A DNA stretch of 64,000 nucleotides from Winogradskyella psychrotolerans (GCF_018860545.1 NZ_JAHKPN010000039.1:186001-250000); one strand, 5' to 3'; shown: positions 1 through 7,326, counted from the first letter of the stretch. Numbers and translations are program-made. Notes: generated by a model not told the origin, from the letters alone.

Positions 1-1
1 A

Positions 2-226
2 ACCGTTCCAGACCCAGACTTAAAATGGAACGAAGAACGTGGTAGTTATGATTTTGGAGCAATTGATTGGGACGAGTTTTGGCAAGTCGTAAAAGGCCAT
101 GGACCAATGAATAAAGAACGCATGAAAGCCAGAGTTGATGCTTGGGAAGAAGGTCAATGGGTTCGTGATGCAGCAATGGCTTATGCCGAAAAGAAACAAG
201 AAAGAAAAGAGAAGAAAGCGGTTTAA
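2..226 (+). CDS. paaA: 1,2-phenylacetyl-CoA epoxidase subunit PaaA, C-terminal part
   Basis: The window opens inside this gene, and 74 codons remain before a TAA. PaaA is the di-iron catalytic subunit of the cytoplasmic PaaABCE monooxygenase that epoxidises the ring of phenylacetyl-CoA. The remaining part has the family's typical end ([11 protein letters not shown], then [15 protein letters not shown], then a charged Lys/Glu-rich tail), while the iron ligands lie upstream of the window. paaB, paaC and paaD follow on the same strand, which supports the assignment. The 310-base gap before paaB is longer than is usual inside this operon. Confidence 0.9.
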   Translation, partial: TVPDPDLKWNEERGSYDFGAIDWDEFWQVVKGHGPMNKERMKARVDAWEEGQWVRDAAMAYAEKKQERKEKKAV

Positions 227-536
227 TAAAATTAAAAAGTCAATGACTTTTGATTTAAAAACCAGTTAGTAAATAATCACCACGTTGAAATGCAGAATAA
301 AAAAATTAAATCGTTAAGAATTTTTGAAGCTTGGAAAAAATTTAGATTTTATTTTGAGGTTTTAAAACTTTAGAAGAAGTTTTAAAAATTCCTCATTTCA
401 ACTTGAATTTTTGGTTTTGTATTTTAAAATCATGTCTGCAAGACATAATTTTAAAATAGTGTTTCAAGACAAAATGAACATAAAGAAAAAATAAATATAA
501 TTAAAAAGATACCTGCTTTCACAGGCATTAGAAGTT
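227..536. other. Gene-free gap between paaA and paaB
   Basis: This is 310 bases of very AT-rich sequence with no plausible reading frame. It holds one strong hairpin (421-457, listed separately) and a short CCTG...CAGG palindrome at about 513-526. The latter resembles the core of the repeat family seen further along the paa cluster. I could not identify a convincing promoter. Confidence 0.6.
421..457. repeat. 17-bp-arm hairpin in the paaA-paaB gap
   Basis: Left arm ATTTTAAAATCATGTCT (421-437), loop GCA, and right arm AGACATAATTTTAAAAT (441-457). The arms pair at 16 of 17 positions. There is no downstream T tract, so it is more likely an mRNA processing or stability structure, or a repeat remnant, than an intrinsic terminator. 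Confidence 0.7.
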
Positions 537-824
537 ATGGCAACAAAAAACTGGCCTCTTTGGGAAATCTTCGTCAGAAGTAAAAACGGATTAGAACACA
601 GGCACTTTGGAAGTCTTCACGCAGCCGATGCAGAAATGGCATTAGAAAACGCACGTGATGTCTACACCAGACGAAACGAAGGCGTAAGCATTTGGGTGGT
701 AGAATCTAAAAACATCACAGCCTCAAATCCAGAACACAATGGTGAGCTATTTGAGCCTGCTCAAGACAAAGTGTATCGTCACCCAACATTTTACGATTTA
801 CCAGACGAAGTAAAACATATGTAA
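537..824 (+). CDS. paaB: 1,2-phenylacetyl-CoA epoxidase subunit PaaB
   Basis: The 95-residue product has the usual PaaB length and sequence: WPLWEIFVRSKNGLEHRHFGSLHAADAEMA..., then VWVVES-like and PTFYDLPDEV near the C-terminus. PaaB is a small non-catalytic subunit that bridges PaaAC dimers in the phenylacetyl-CoA monooxygenase. It lies between paaA and paaC, as in known clusters. The ATG at 537 matches the family N-terminus (short lead, then W-P-L-W-E-I-F). Confidence 0.95.
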   Translation: MATKNWPLWEIFVRSKNGLEHRHFGSLHAADAEMALENARDVYTRRNEGVSIWVVESKNITASNPEHNGELFEPAQDKVYRHPTFYDLPDEVKHM

Positions 825-845
825 TTTGAGCAATGCTCAAATTAC
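821..845. repeat. Perfect palindrome overlapping the paaB stop codon
   Basis: GTAATTTGAGCA (821-832) is followed by its exact complement around a single central base, ending at 845. The paaB TAA (822-824) sits inside the left arm. There is no T run, so this is probably a 3' stabilising hairpin rather than a full terminator. Confidence 0.7.
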
Positions 846-902
846 AATTCCTACGAAAGTGGAAAACTCATAAATTGAAAATCATATTTTGATACTTAGA
901 AC

Positions 903-932
903 TGTCCCCTCGAAGGGACTTTAGGAGTGTTA
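903..932. repeat. Intergenic repeat, TGTCCC/GGGAC family, copy 1
   Basis: A GTCCC...GGGAC hairpin is followed by CTTTAGGAGTGTT. A second copy lies at 4185-4215 with the same tail (CTTTAGGGGTGTT). Both are in paa intergenic gaps and neither codes for protein. Confidence 0.65.
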
Positions 933-1024
933 AAACGAGAACAGTTCAATTTTCAAAGAATAGTAAAATTATTAATTGAATGCCTTCGAATTCATATTCG
1001 ACATCAATTTCAATTTAAAATATA

Positions 1025-1777
1025 ATGAATAACAATCTATATAATTACATCCTAGGCATCGCAGATAACAGTTTAATCCTCGGTCAAAGACTAGGAGAAC
1101 TCACAGGTCATGGGCCAAGTCTAGAAACCGACATCGCTTGTACCAATATCTCATTAGATTTATTTGGACAAGTACGAAGCTATTTTCAATACGCAGCAAA
1201 AATTGCAGGTGATGACCGAACCGAAGATGATATTGCAATGCTTCGAAAAGAAAGAGACTATGTCAATGTTTTATTGGTAGAACAACCTAATACCAATTTT
1301 GCTTATACCATGGCACGTCAGTTTTTATTCGATGTGTACCATTTAGCCTTTCTTTCAGAGTTAGAAAAAAGTAAGGATTTAACATTATCTGCAATAGCAA
1401 AAAAATGTATTAAAGAAGTGCGTTACCACGAACGTTTCTCGTCCGATTGGGTAAAACGTTTAGGTGATGGCACAGCAGAAAGCAAAACTAAAATGCAAAA
1501 TGCCATTAACGATTTATGGACTTATACGGATGAATTATTTCATCAAACGGAAGCTGATAAAGCAATGGTTAAAGAAGGTATAGGAGTAGATGTTACCAAA
1601 CTAAAAGAAGCCTATTACAACAATGTAAAAGAACTTTTAGAAGAAGCAACATTAGAAATTCCAGAATCCAAGTATTTTCAAAAAGGTGGCAAAAAAGGCA
1701 TTCACACCGAACATTTAGGGTACTTATTAGCCGAATTACAATATATGCAACGTGCCTATCCTAATATGGAATGGTAA
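1025..1777 (+). CDS. paaC: 1,2-phenylacetyl-CoA epoxidase subunit PaaC
   Basis: The 250-residue product is close to the usual PaaC length of about 248. PaaC is ferritin-like but has lost the metal site. It pairs with PaaA to build the catalytic heterodimer of the ring-epoxidising complex. Family landmarks are ILGIADNSLILGQRLGELTGHGP at the N-terminus, ISLDLFGQVRSYFQYAA, EVRYHERFSSDWVKRLGDGT in the middle, and LGYLLAELQYMQRAYP at the end. The start follows an AT-rich lead and needs no adjustment. The 200-base gap from paaB carries two palindromic repeats. Confidence 0.95.
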   Translation: MNNNLYNYILGIADNSLILGQRLGELTGHGPSLETDIACTNISLDLFGQVRSYFQYAAKIAGDDRTEDDIAMLRKERDYVNVLLVEQPNTNFAYTMARQFLFDVYHLAFLSELEKSKDLTLSAIAKKCIKEVRYHERFSSDWVKRLGDGTAESKTKMQNAINDLWTYTDELFHQTEADKAMVKEGIGVDVTKLKEAYYNNVKELLEEATLEIPESKYFQKGGKKGIHTEHLGYLLAELQYMQRAYPNMEW

Positions 1778-1850
1778 GAAAAGAATTCGAAATTGAACTC
1801 GAATGTTTAAACTAAACTTTTCAAATTCAACTTCGAATTCAATTTAAAAG

Positions 1851-2348
1851 ATGACAACAGAACAACAAATAGACAAAATCTTAATTCCAATCTTGGAAAA
1901 GGTTTCTGACCCAGAAATCCCAGTCCTTTCTATTATGAACATGGGAGTTGTGCGTTCTGCGGTTATCGAAAATAACATCGTTAAAGTAGAAATCACACCA
2001 ACTTACAGCGGTTGTCCTGCCATGGATGTGATTGGCGACGATATTAAAGCAGCATTAAAAGCAGCAGGATACCATTCTGAAATAGAATTAATTCTCGCAC
2101 CAGCTTGGACCACCGATTGGATTACACCAAGAGGGCGACAAGCATTAGAAGATTACGGCATAGCCGCACCTTTAGATGCAGAAGCAGATAAAGACGTGTT
2201 GTTAAACGGAAAACGATTAGTAAAATGTACTAATTGTAGTTCCACAAATACCAGATTAGTAAGTCAGTTTGGTTCAACGGCATGTAAAGCACAATTTCAA
2301 TGTGATGACTGCCAAGAACCTTTTGATTATTTTAAATGTTTAAAATAA
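1851..2348 (+). CDS. paaD: Phenylacetate pathway protein PaaD (MIP18/DUF59 family)
   Basis: The 165-residue product has an N-terminal DUF59/MIP18 domain (PEIPVLSIMNMGVV, YSGCPAMDVI) and a C-terminal zinc-ribbon-like part with paired cysteines (CTNC at about 125-128, then CDDC). PaaD (called PaaJ in some naming schemes) is thought to mature the Fe-S or metal centres of the Paa monooxygenase. The order paaABCD fits. About 70 bases separate it from paaC, and that gap repeats the TTCGAATTCA and CAATTTAAAA words also found before paaC. Confidence 0.93.
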   Translation: MTTEQQIDKILIPILEKVSDPEIPVLSIMNMGVVRSAVIENNIVKVEITPTYSGCPAMDVIGDDIKAALKAAGYHSEIELILAPAWTTDWITPRGRQALEDYGIAAPLDAEADKDVLLNGKRLVKCTNCSSTNTRLVSQFGSTACKAQFQCDDCQEPFDYFKCLK

Positions 2349-2358
2349 ACTTGAACGT

Positions 2359-2390
2359 CCTGCTAGGTTTTAAAAACCTTGTAGGTATTT
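2359..2390. repeat. CCTGCAAGG/CCTTGTAGG palindromic repeat, single-hairpin form
   Basis: CCTGCTAGGTTTTAAAAACC followed by TTGTAGG forms a hairpin around an A/T loop. Copies are at 16050-16076 (single) and 45267-45351 (two hairpins in inverted array). This one fills the paaD-paaG gap. Confidence 0.75.
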
Positions 2391-2401
2391 AATAAAAGCA
2401 C

Positions 2402-3184
2402 ATGAGCACAAGTATACAACTCAAAATAGAAAATAAAATAGCAACCATAACGCTAAACAGACCAGAAGTATTCAATAGTTTTAACCGAGAAATGGCTTTA
2501 AGTTTACAAAGTATTTTGGATGATTGCGAAAGCAATTCCGAAGTCAGAGCAATCATTCTAACAGGAAACGGAAAAGCATTTTGTGCTGGACAAGATTTAA
2601 AAGAAGTGACTTCGCCAGACTTAAACCTAGGGTTCAAAAAAATACTAGAAGAACATTATAATCCTATTATCACAAGAATTAGAAGTATAAAAAAACCAAT
2701 TATTGGAGCGATAAACGGCGTTGCAGCAGGAGCTGGAGCAAATATAGCTTTAGCCTGTGATATTGTAGTGGCTCATGAAAAAGTAAGTTTTATTCAAGCT
2801 TTTAGTTTAATTGGTCTGGTGCCAGACAGCGCAGGAACCTATTTTCTTCCGCGATTAATTGGCTTTCAAAAAGCACAAGCTTTAGCGATGTTAGGTGATA
2901 AAATTTCAGCGGACGATGCCGAAAAAATGGGCATGATTTATAAAATGATTCCGTTAGAGAATTTTGAAGAAGAAGTAAACAAGCTAGCTTTAAAATTAGC
3001 AAATATGCCAACAAAAGCATTGGGTATGATTAAAGAATTATTCAACAAATCCATGACTAACGATTTAGATGCACAATTGACTTTAGAGTCTAAGTTACAA
3101 ATTGAAGCGGCACAAAGTGAAGATTATAAAGAAGGTGTGGCGGCATTTATTGAAAAAAGAAAACCAAATTTTAAAGGAGTATAA
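2402..3184 (+). CDS. paaG: Enoyl-CoA isomerase/hydratase, probable oxepin-forming PaaG
   Basis: The 260-residue product is a crotonase-fold enzyme. The oxyanion-hole segments are visible: AFCAGQDLKE near 61-70 and AGAGANIALACD near 104-115. It carries GLVPDSAGTYFLPR, whose Asp (about residue 142) corresponds to the catalytic Asp of PaaG, whereas classical hydratases have Glu pairs. PaaG converts 1,2-epoxyphenylacetyl-CoA to oxepin-CoA and later shifts double bonds during beta-oxidation. The position directly after paaABCD agrees. The alternative is a general 2-enoyl-CoA hydratase, but the PDS motif favours PaaG. Confidence 0.88.
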   Translation: MSTSIQLKIENKIATITLNRPEVFNSFNREMALSLQSILDDCESNSEVRAIILTGNGKAFCAGQDLKEVTSPDLNLGFKKILEEHYNPIITRIRSIKKPIIGAINGVAAGAGANIALACDIVVAHEKVSFIQAFSLIGLVPDSAGTYFLPRLIGFQKAQALAMLGDKISADDAEKMGMIYKMIPLENFEEEVNKLALKLANMPTKALGMIKELFNKSMTNDLDAQLTLESKLQIEAAQSEDYKEGVAAFIEKRKPNFKGV

Positions 3185-3188
3185 TTAA

Positions 3189-3235
3189 CGTCAGTTCGAG
3201 TGAAATTGCTTTTTCTGCAATTTTGTATCGAGAAC
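3189..3235. repeat. TTCGAGTG...TATCGAGAA hairpin repeat, copy 1
   Basis: The conserved outer words TTCGAGTG and TGTATCGAGAA enclose a variable inner stem, here AAATTGC paired with GCAATTT. Copy 2 (12863-12911) keeps the outer words but has a different inner stem that is also fully paired. The end of this copy supplies a TTG in frame with the next gene, a false extended start. Confidence 0.7.
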
Positions 3236-3240
3236 AAATT

Positions 3241-4176
3241 ATGAACAAACAAACTCTCATAGAAACTCACAACCGAATAAAACCATTTATTCACAAAACC
3301 CCTGTGCTAATCTCGCGATTATTAAACGAAGAAACGGGTTGTAATCTATTTTTTAAATGTGAAAATTTCCAAAAAATGGGAGCCTTTAAAATGAGAGGCG
3401 CTTCAAATGCGATTTTATCATTAACAGATGAGCAAAGACAACGCGGTGTAGTGACACATTCATCTGGTAATTTTGCACAAGCGGTTTCCTTGGCAGCTCA
3501 AACATTAGGCGTTAAGGCTTATATCGTTATGCCAGAAAATGCACCACAAGTCAAGAAAAATGCTGTTAAAACCTATGGAGGAGAAATCATTGAATGCGAA
3601 TCGACGTTAAAAGCAAGAGAGGAAACAGCAAACACCATAGAAAAAGAAAAAGGAGCATCATTTTTACACCCATCAAATCAAGATGAAGTCATTCACGGTA
3701 ACAGTACAGCTGCGATAGAACTGTTAGAAGAACAGCCCGACTTAGACGTTATAATAGTACCAGTTGGTGGTGGTGGATTACTAGCAGGAACAGCCTTGGC
3801 AGCTCATTATTTTTCCAATAAATGTAAAGTGATTGGTGGAGAACCTATGGAGGCCGATGATGCTTACCGTTCATTAATTTCAGGTCGAATAGAAACCAAT
3901 AAAACAACGGCAACCATAGCTGATGGTTTGCGAACACATCTAGGAAATCGTAATTTTCCAATCATTCAAAACTATATTGAAAAGATCATTCGGGTTGAAG
4001 AAGCTGAAATTATAAATGCCATGCAATTAATTTGGGAACGTATGAAGATAGCAATAGAACCATCGAGTGCCGTAGCCTTTGCTGCAGTTTTAAAACGTAA
4101 AGAAGAATTTGCAACTAAAAACGTAGGCATTATTTTGTCTGGCGGGAATGTAGATGTGAAAAATTTACCATTTTGA
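3241..4176 (+). CDS. PLP-dependent threonine dehydratase / serine racemase-like enzyme
   Basis: The product of about 311 residues is a fold-type II PLP enzyme. The PLP-lysine motif is FQKMGAFKMRGA, the phosphate-binding glycine loop is PVGGGGLLAG, and SGGNVD lies near the C-terminus. It is short, without the ACT-like regulatory domain of biosynthetic IlvA, so it resembles catabolic threonine/serine dehydratases, serine racemases or hydroxyaspartate dehydratases. I start it at the ATG at 3241 rather than the in-frame TTG at 3223, because the latter lies inside a repeat copy. It sits between paaG and paaH without an obvious role in phenylacetate breakdown. The exact substrate cannot be told from sequence. 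Confidence 0.85.
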   Translation: MNKQTLIETHNRIKPFIHKTPVLISRLLNEETGCNLFFKCENFQKMGAFKMRGASNAILSLTDEQRQRGVVTHSSGNFAQAVSLAAQTLGVKAYIVMPENAPQVKKNAVKTYGGEIIECESTLKAREETANTIEKEKGASFLHPSNQDEVIHGNSTAAIELLEEQPDLDVIIVPVGGGGLLAGTALAAHYFSNKCKVIGGEPMEADDAYRSLISGRIETNKTTATIADGLRTHLGNRNFPIIQNYIEKIIRVEEAEIINAMQLIWERMKIAIEPSSAVAFAAVLKRKEEFATKNVGIILSGGNVDVKNLPF

Positions 4177-4184
4177 TTAACGAT

Positions 4185-4215
4185 TGTCCCATTGAGGAGA
4201 CTTTAGGGGTGTTTA
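4185..4215. repeat. Intergenic repeat, TGTCCC/GGGAC family, copy 2
   Basis: TGTCCCATTGAGGAGACTTT followed by AGGGGTGTT shares its layout and its CTTTAGGRGTGTT tail with the copy at 903-932. The hairpin is less perfect here. Confidence 0.55.
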
Positions 4216-4329
4216 GACATTTTAGAAAAAATATTAAAAGAAAATGATGAATTAATTTCAATTTTTGTTGTTAGTATTAAAACAGCTTCAAATAAGTTGA
4301 AATCATAAAATATAGATGGAATATTAGGT

Positions 4330-5550
4330 ATGAGTGAAAATCAAAAATCAGAAATCGTTAATCTACAATCTCAAATCAATAGAGTTGGAATAATAGGTTC
4401 AGGAACCATGGGAAGCGGTATTGCACAAGTTGCTGCAACTGCTGGTTGTAAAGTAAAATTATACGATACCAATCAGTCGGCTTTAGATAAAGCTAAAGCG
4501 TCTTTAGAGAAAATTTTAAATCGTTTAATTGAAAAAGAACGCATAGATGCTGCTGAAAAAAATAGAATTCAAGACAATATCACTTACGTTAATCATCTAA
4601 AAGATTTAGCCAATTCTAATTTAACGATTGAAGCTATTATTGAAAATCTTGACATCAAGAAAAAAGTGTTTTCAGAATTAGAAAGCTACGTGGCTGATGA
4701 TTGTATTATTGCCTCAAACACATCAAGTTTATCTATAGCATCAATCGCTGCATCGCTGAATAAACCAGAACGTTGTCTAGGGATTCACTTTTTTAATCCA
4801 GCGCCCTTAATGCAATTGGTAGAGATTATTCCTGCCATTCAAACGTCAAAAGAAGTCCTTGAGAAAGCCATACAAACGATTAAAGATTGGAAGAAAGTCG
4901 TTGCAGTAGCTAAAGACACACCAGGTTTTATAGTCAATAGAGTGGCAAGACCTTTTTACGGTGAAGCGTTAAGAATATATGAAGAAGGATTAGCCGATTT
5001 TGCAACCATAGACCACAGTTTAAAATCTTTAGGAGGTTTCCGAATGGGACCATTCGAGCTGATGGATTTTATAGGTAATGATGTCAATTACACGGTAACC
5101 GAAACGGTGTTTACCGCGTTCTATTTCGATCCAAGATATAAACCGTCATTTACCCAAAAGCGTTTTGCGGAAGCTGGTTACTTGGGAAGAAAATCAGGAA
5201 AAGGCTATTATGATTATGATGAAAATGGAAGAAAAATAGAACGAACATCTGTCTCGTCGAGCGCAGTCGAGACGTCTATTTCAGAAACCATTTTCAACCG
5301 CGTCCTAGTCATGCTTATCAACGAAGCAGCAGATGCCTTATTTTTAAACATCGCATCCGCTGAAGATATAGATAACGCCATGACCAAAGGGGTTAATTAC
5401 CCAAAAGGCTTACTAGCTTGGGCAGATGAAAAAGGTATCGATTGGTGTGTATCTAAATTAGACGAATTATATAAAGAGTACCATGAAGATAGATATCGTT
5501 GCAGTCCGTTATTACGAAAACTAAACAGAGAAAATAGTACGTTTTTTTAA
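4330..5550 (+). CDS. paaH: 3-hydroxyacyl-CoA dehydrogenase PaaH
   Basis: The 406-residue product has an N-terminal Rossmann NAD domain (VGIIGSGTMGSGIAQVAA at about 18-35), the SNTSSLSI and GIHFFNPAPLMQLVEII signatures with the catalytic His, DTPGFIVNRVARPFYGEAL leading into the first C-terminal domain, and a second C-terminal domain (LINEAADALF, GVNYPKGLLAWAD). PaaH oxidises 3-hydroxyadipyl-CoA to 3-oxoadipyl-CoA. An oddity is a short extra segment at residues 306-316 (Thr-Ser-Val-Ser-Ser-Ser-Ala-Val-Glu-Thr-Ser), just after the first C-terminal domain. It is encoded by a perfect palindrome resembling intergenic repeats; see the separate entry. Confidence 0.94.
   Translation: MSENQKSEIVNLQSQINRVGIIGSGTMGSGIAQVAATAGCKVKLYDTNQSALDKAKASLEKILNRLIEKERIDAAEKNRIQDNITYVNHLKDLANSNLTIEAIIENLDIKKKVFSELESYVADDCIIASNTSSLSIASIAASLNKPERCLGIHFFNPAPLMQLVEIIPAIQTSKEVLEKAIQTIKDWKKVVAVAKDTPGFIVNRVARPFYGEALRIYEEGLADFATIDHSLKSLGGFRMGPFELMDFIGNDVNYTVTETVFTAFYFDPRYKPSFTQKRFAEAGYLGRKSGKGYYDYDENGRKIERTSVSSSAVETSISETIFNRVLVMLINEAADALFLNIASAEDIDNAMTKGVNYPKGLLAWADEKGIDWCVSKLDELYKEYHEDRYRCSPLLRKLNRENSTFF
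5248..5277. repeat. Palindromic repeat inserted in frame within paaH
   Basis: GTCTCG (5251-5256) and CGAGAC (5268-5273) enclose TCGAGCGCAGT, and TCT words flank both sides. It is GC-richer than its surroundings and falls at an inter-domain junction (residues about 306-316), as expected for a tolerated insertion of a small mobile palindrome. Its identity as a dispersed repeat is inferred from the look of the sequence, since no second copy is in this window. Confidence 0.6.
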
Positions 5551-5560
5551 TTAAAGAGGA

Positions 5561-5586
5561 ATTAGGGATTAGGAAATAGGCATTAG
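5561..5586. repeat. Left flanking degenerate ATTAGG-type repeat of the four-helix-bundle gene
   Basis: ATTAGGGATTAG then GAAATAGGCATTAG lies immediately before the four-helix-bundle ATG. It is a run of degenerate 6-7 base units with the G-rich strand on top. The complementary C-rich form is found at the other end of the gene (5961-5989). Confidence 0.7.
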
Positions 5587-5587
5587 T

Positions 5588-5971
5588 ATGAAAAGTAATT
5601 ACCATTTTAAATTTGAGGATTTAATAGTATATCAAAAAGCTATGGATTTTGGTGAAGTGGTAGATGAACAAGTAAAACAATTTCCTAATCACGAATTATA
5701 TGCTTTGTCTTCGCAATTTAGAAGAGCAGCAGATTCTATTGCTTTAAACCTTGCAGAAGGATATCCTGGTTCTGATGCTCAATTTGTTAAGCATATTAAT
5801 CATGCTATTCATAGTGCTAATGAATGTGTAAGCTGTAGTACTAAAGCTAAAAGAAGAAAGTATGTTAGTTTTGAACAGAATGAAAATAATAGAAAATTAA
5901 TTTCTGAATTAACTAAAATGATGTCATCATTAAGAAATAAAATTATTGAACGAAATAAGACTAATCCCTAA
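5588..5971 (+). CDS. Four helix bundle protein (S23/TIGR02436-like)
   Basis: The 127-residue all-helical product shows the signature of the four-helix-bundle family related to proteins encoded in 23S rRNA intervening sequences and to Avd of diversity-generating retroelements: FEDLIVYQKAMDF at the start, then FPNHELYALSSQFRRAADSIALNLAEG, then a long Asn/Ser helix. The molecular role of such free-standing genes is not established. The gene lies between paaH and paaI, is bracketed by inverted ATTAGG-like repeats, and its last residues (TNP-stop) are encoded by the right repeat. This suggests that a compact unit was inserted into the operon. Confidence 0.85.
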   Translation: MKSNYHFKFEDLIVYQKAMDFGEVVDEQVKQFPNHELYALSSQFRRAADSIALNLAEGYPGSDAQFVKHINHAIHSANECVSCSTKAKRRKYVSFEQNENNRKLISELTKMMSSLRNKIIERNKTNP

Positions 5972-5989
5972 TACCAAATTCCTAATGCC
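5961..5989. repeat. Right flanking degenerate CCTAAT-type repeat of the four-helix-bundle gene
   Basis: CTAATCCCTAAT (5961-5972) is the exact complement of ATTAGGGATTAG at 5561-5572, and CTAATGCC (5982-5989) is the exact complement of GGCATTAG at 5579-5586. The word order is the same on both sides rather than mirrored, so it is not a simple stem. It contains the stop of the upstream gene and the likely ATG of paaI. Confidence 0.7.
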
Positions 5990-6395
5990 TTTAACCGGAG
6001 AACAAATCCCACATAAAATGCTATCCCAAGACGCCTACAGCACGTGGCTAGGCATCGAAATTCTAGAATGCGAAATCGGTCGCTGTAAAGTTGCGATGAC
6101 TGTAAGAAAGGAAATGCTAAACAGTATGGGTAAAGCACATGGCGGAATAAGTTATTCTCTAGCAGATACAGCTTTCGGGTTTGCTGCAAACACACATGGT
6201 AAATATGCCGTATCCATAGAAACAAGCATTAATCATATTGAAGCGTTAGACGAAGGCGATTATATTGTTGCAGAATCGGTGATTGAAAGCGTTAAAAATA
6301 GATTAGGATTTAATATTATTGAAGTAAAACGTGGAGACGAATTAGTCGCGCTTTTTAAAGGTGTCGTGTATCGCACACAAAAAGATTGGAAGTAA
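5985..6395 (+). CDS. paaI: Acyl-CoA thioesterase PaaI (hotdog fold)
   Basis: The 136-residue hotdog thioesterase has the PaaI signature GKAHGGISYSLADTAFGFAAN, where the HGG/Asp pattern is at the active site. PaaI releases CoA from ring-hydroxylated phenylacetyl-CoA and other stalled intermediates, which protects the CoA pool. The open frame reaches back to 5946, but the family begins shortly before KMLSQDAYSTWLG, so I take the ATG at 5985, which lies within a repeat. ATG 6018 is a second possibility. Confidence 0.9.
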   Translation: MPLTGEQIPHKMLSQDAYSTWLGIEILECEIGRCKVAMTVRKEMLNSMGKAHGGISYSLADTAFGFAANTHGKYAVSIETSINHIEALDEGDYIVAESVIESVKNRLGFNIIEVKRGDELVALFKGVVYRTQKDWK

Positions 6396-6421
6396 AAAAA
6401 TAAAAACTAAAACATTAAAAT

Positions 6422-7282
6422 ATGAAATGGAAAGGTAGAAGACAAAGTGGCAACCTAGAAGACCAGAGAGGTATGGGAACCAAAGGTAAAGTGGCTGCAG
6501 GAGGTGGAGTCATTGCGGTAGTTGTAATTTTGTTACAACTCTTTGGCGGTGAAACGGGTCAGCAATTGGCGCCAATTATAGATCAAGTTAGTAAAAGTAG
6601 CAGTACACAACAAGTAACTGAACGCGAGCTGACTTCAGAAGAAGTTGAAATGGGGGAATTTATGGCAACCGTTTTAGCAGATACCGAAGATGTATGGAAC
6701 ACTATTTTTACAGAAAACAACTTAGGAAACTACAAAGAACCAAAAATGGTGTTATTTACAGATGCAGTGAATACAGCATGTGGAAGTGCCACTTCAGCTT
6801 CCGGTCCTTTTTATTGTCCAGGAGACCAAAAATTATATATGGATTTAGCATTTTTTGACGAGTTAAAAACAAGATTCGGAGCGCAAGGAGGCGATTTTGC
6901 AATCGCTTATGTTACCGCGCATGAAGTCGGACATCATATCCAAACAATTCTTGGGACTTCTAACAAAGTAAGACAATTACAAAGTCAAACTAACCAAACA
7001 GGAGCCAATAAATTATCGGTAGCACAAGAGTTGCAAGCCGATTTTTACGCAGGCGTTTGGGCACACCATAATAAAGAATATTTACAAGCGGGAGATATAG
7101 AAGAAGCACTAAGTGCAGCCAACGCTGTTGGTGATGATGCTATTCAAAAACGAATGAGTGGAAGCGTCAATTCCGATAGTTTTACCCATGGCACATCCGA
7201 GCAACGTATGGAGTGGTTCATGAAAGGCTATAATACAGGTGATATTAGAAATGGAGATACGTTTTCTGCACTTTTAAATTAA
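6422..7282 (+). CDS. ypfJ: Neutral zinc metallopeptidase, YpfJ family
   Basis: The 286-residue product matches the YpfJ/KPN_02809 family: N-terminal MKWKGRRQSGNLEDQRG, one transmembrane helix at about 24-42 (GGGVIAVVVILLQLFGG), then a large domain with TAHEVGHHIQ at about residues 165-174 (HExxH zinc site) and ELQADFYAGVWAHH, whose acidic residue is a candidate third ligand. The topology suggests a membrane-anchored periplasmic enzyme. Its substrate is unknown. It sits 26 bases after paaI and upstream of paaJ, so it appears to be co-transcribed, although it is not a known paa function. Confidence 0.9.
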   Translation: MKWKGRRQSGNLEDQRGMGTKGKVAAGGGVIAVVVILLQLFGGETGQQLAPIIDQVSKSSSTQQVTERELTSEEVEMGEFMATVLADTEDVWNTIFTENNLGNYKEPKMVLFTDAVNTACGSATSASGPFYCPGDQKLYMDLAFFDELKTRFGAQGGDFAIAYVTAHEVGHHIQTILGTSNKVRQLQSQTNQTGANKLSVAQELQADFYAGVWAHHNKEYLQAGDIEEALSAANAVGDDAIQKRMSGSVNSDSFTHGTSEQRMEWFMKGYNTGDIRNGDTFSALLN

Positions 7283-7326
7283 CCAATTCCTGCTAAAAAA
7301 AGACAATCTATTGTTTATAACAATTT

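Noticed and set aside
5588..5971. Four-helix-bundle gene as part of a 23S rRNA intervening sequence
   Set aside because: There is no rRNA sequence in the window. Both neighbours are paa genes.
5588..5971. Diversity-generating retroelement (Avd homologue)
   Set aside because: No reverse transcriptase, template repeat or variable repeat is visible nearby.
5561..5989. A simple long stem formed by the two flanks of the four-helix-bundle gene
   Set aside because: The complementary words occur in the same order on both sides, not mirrored, so they cannot pair as one continuous stem.
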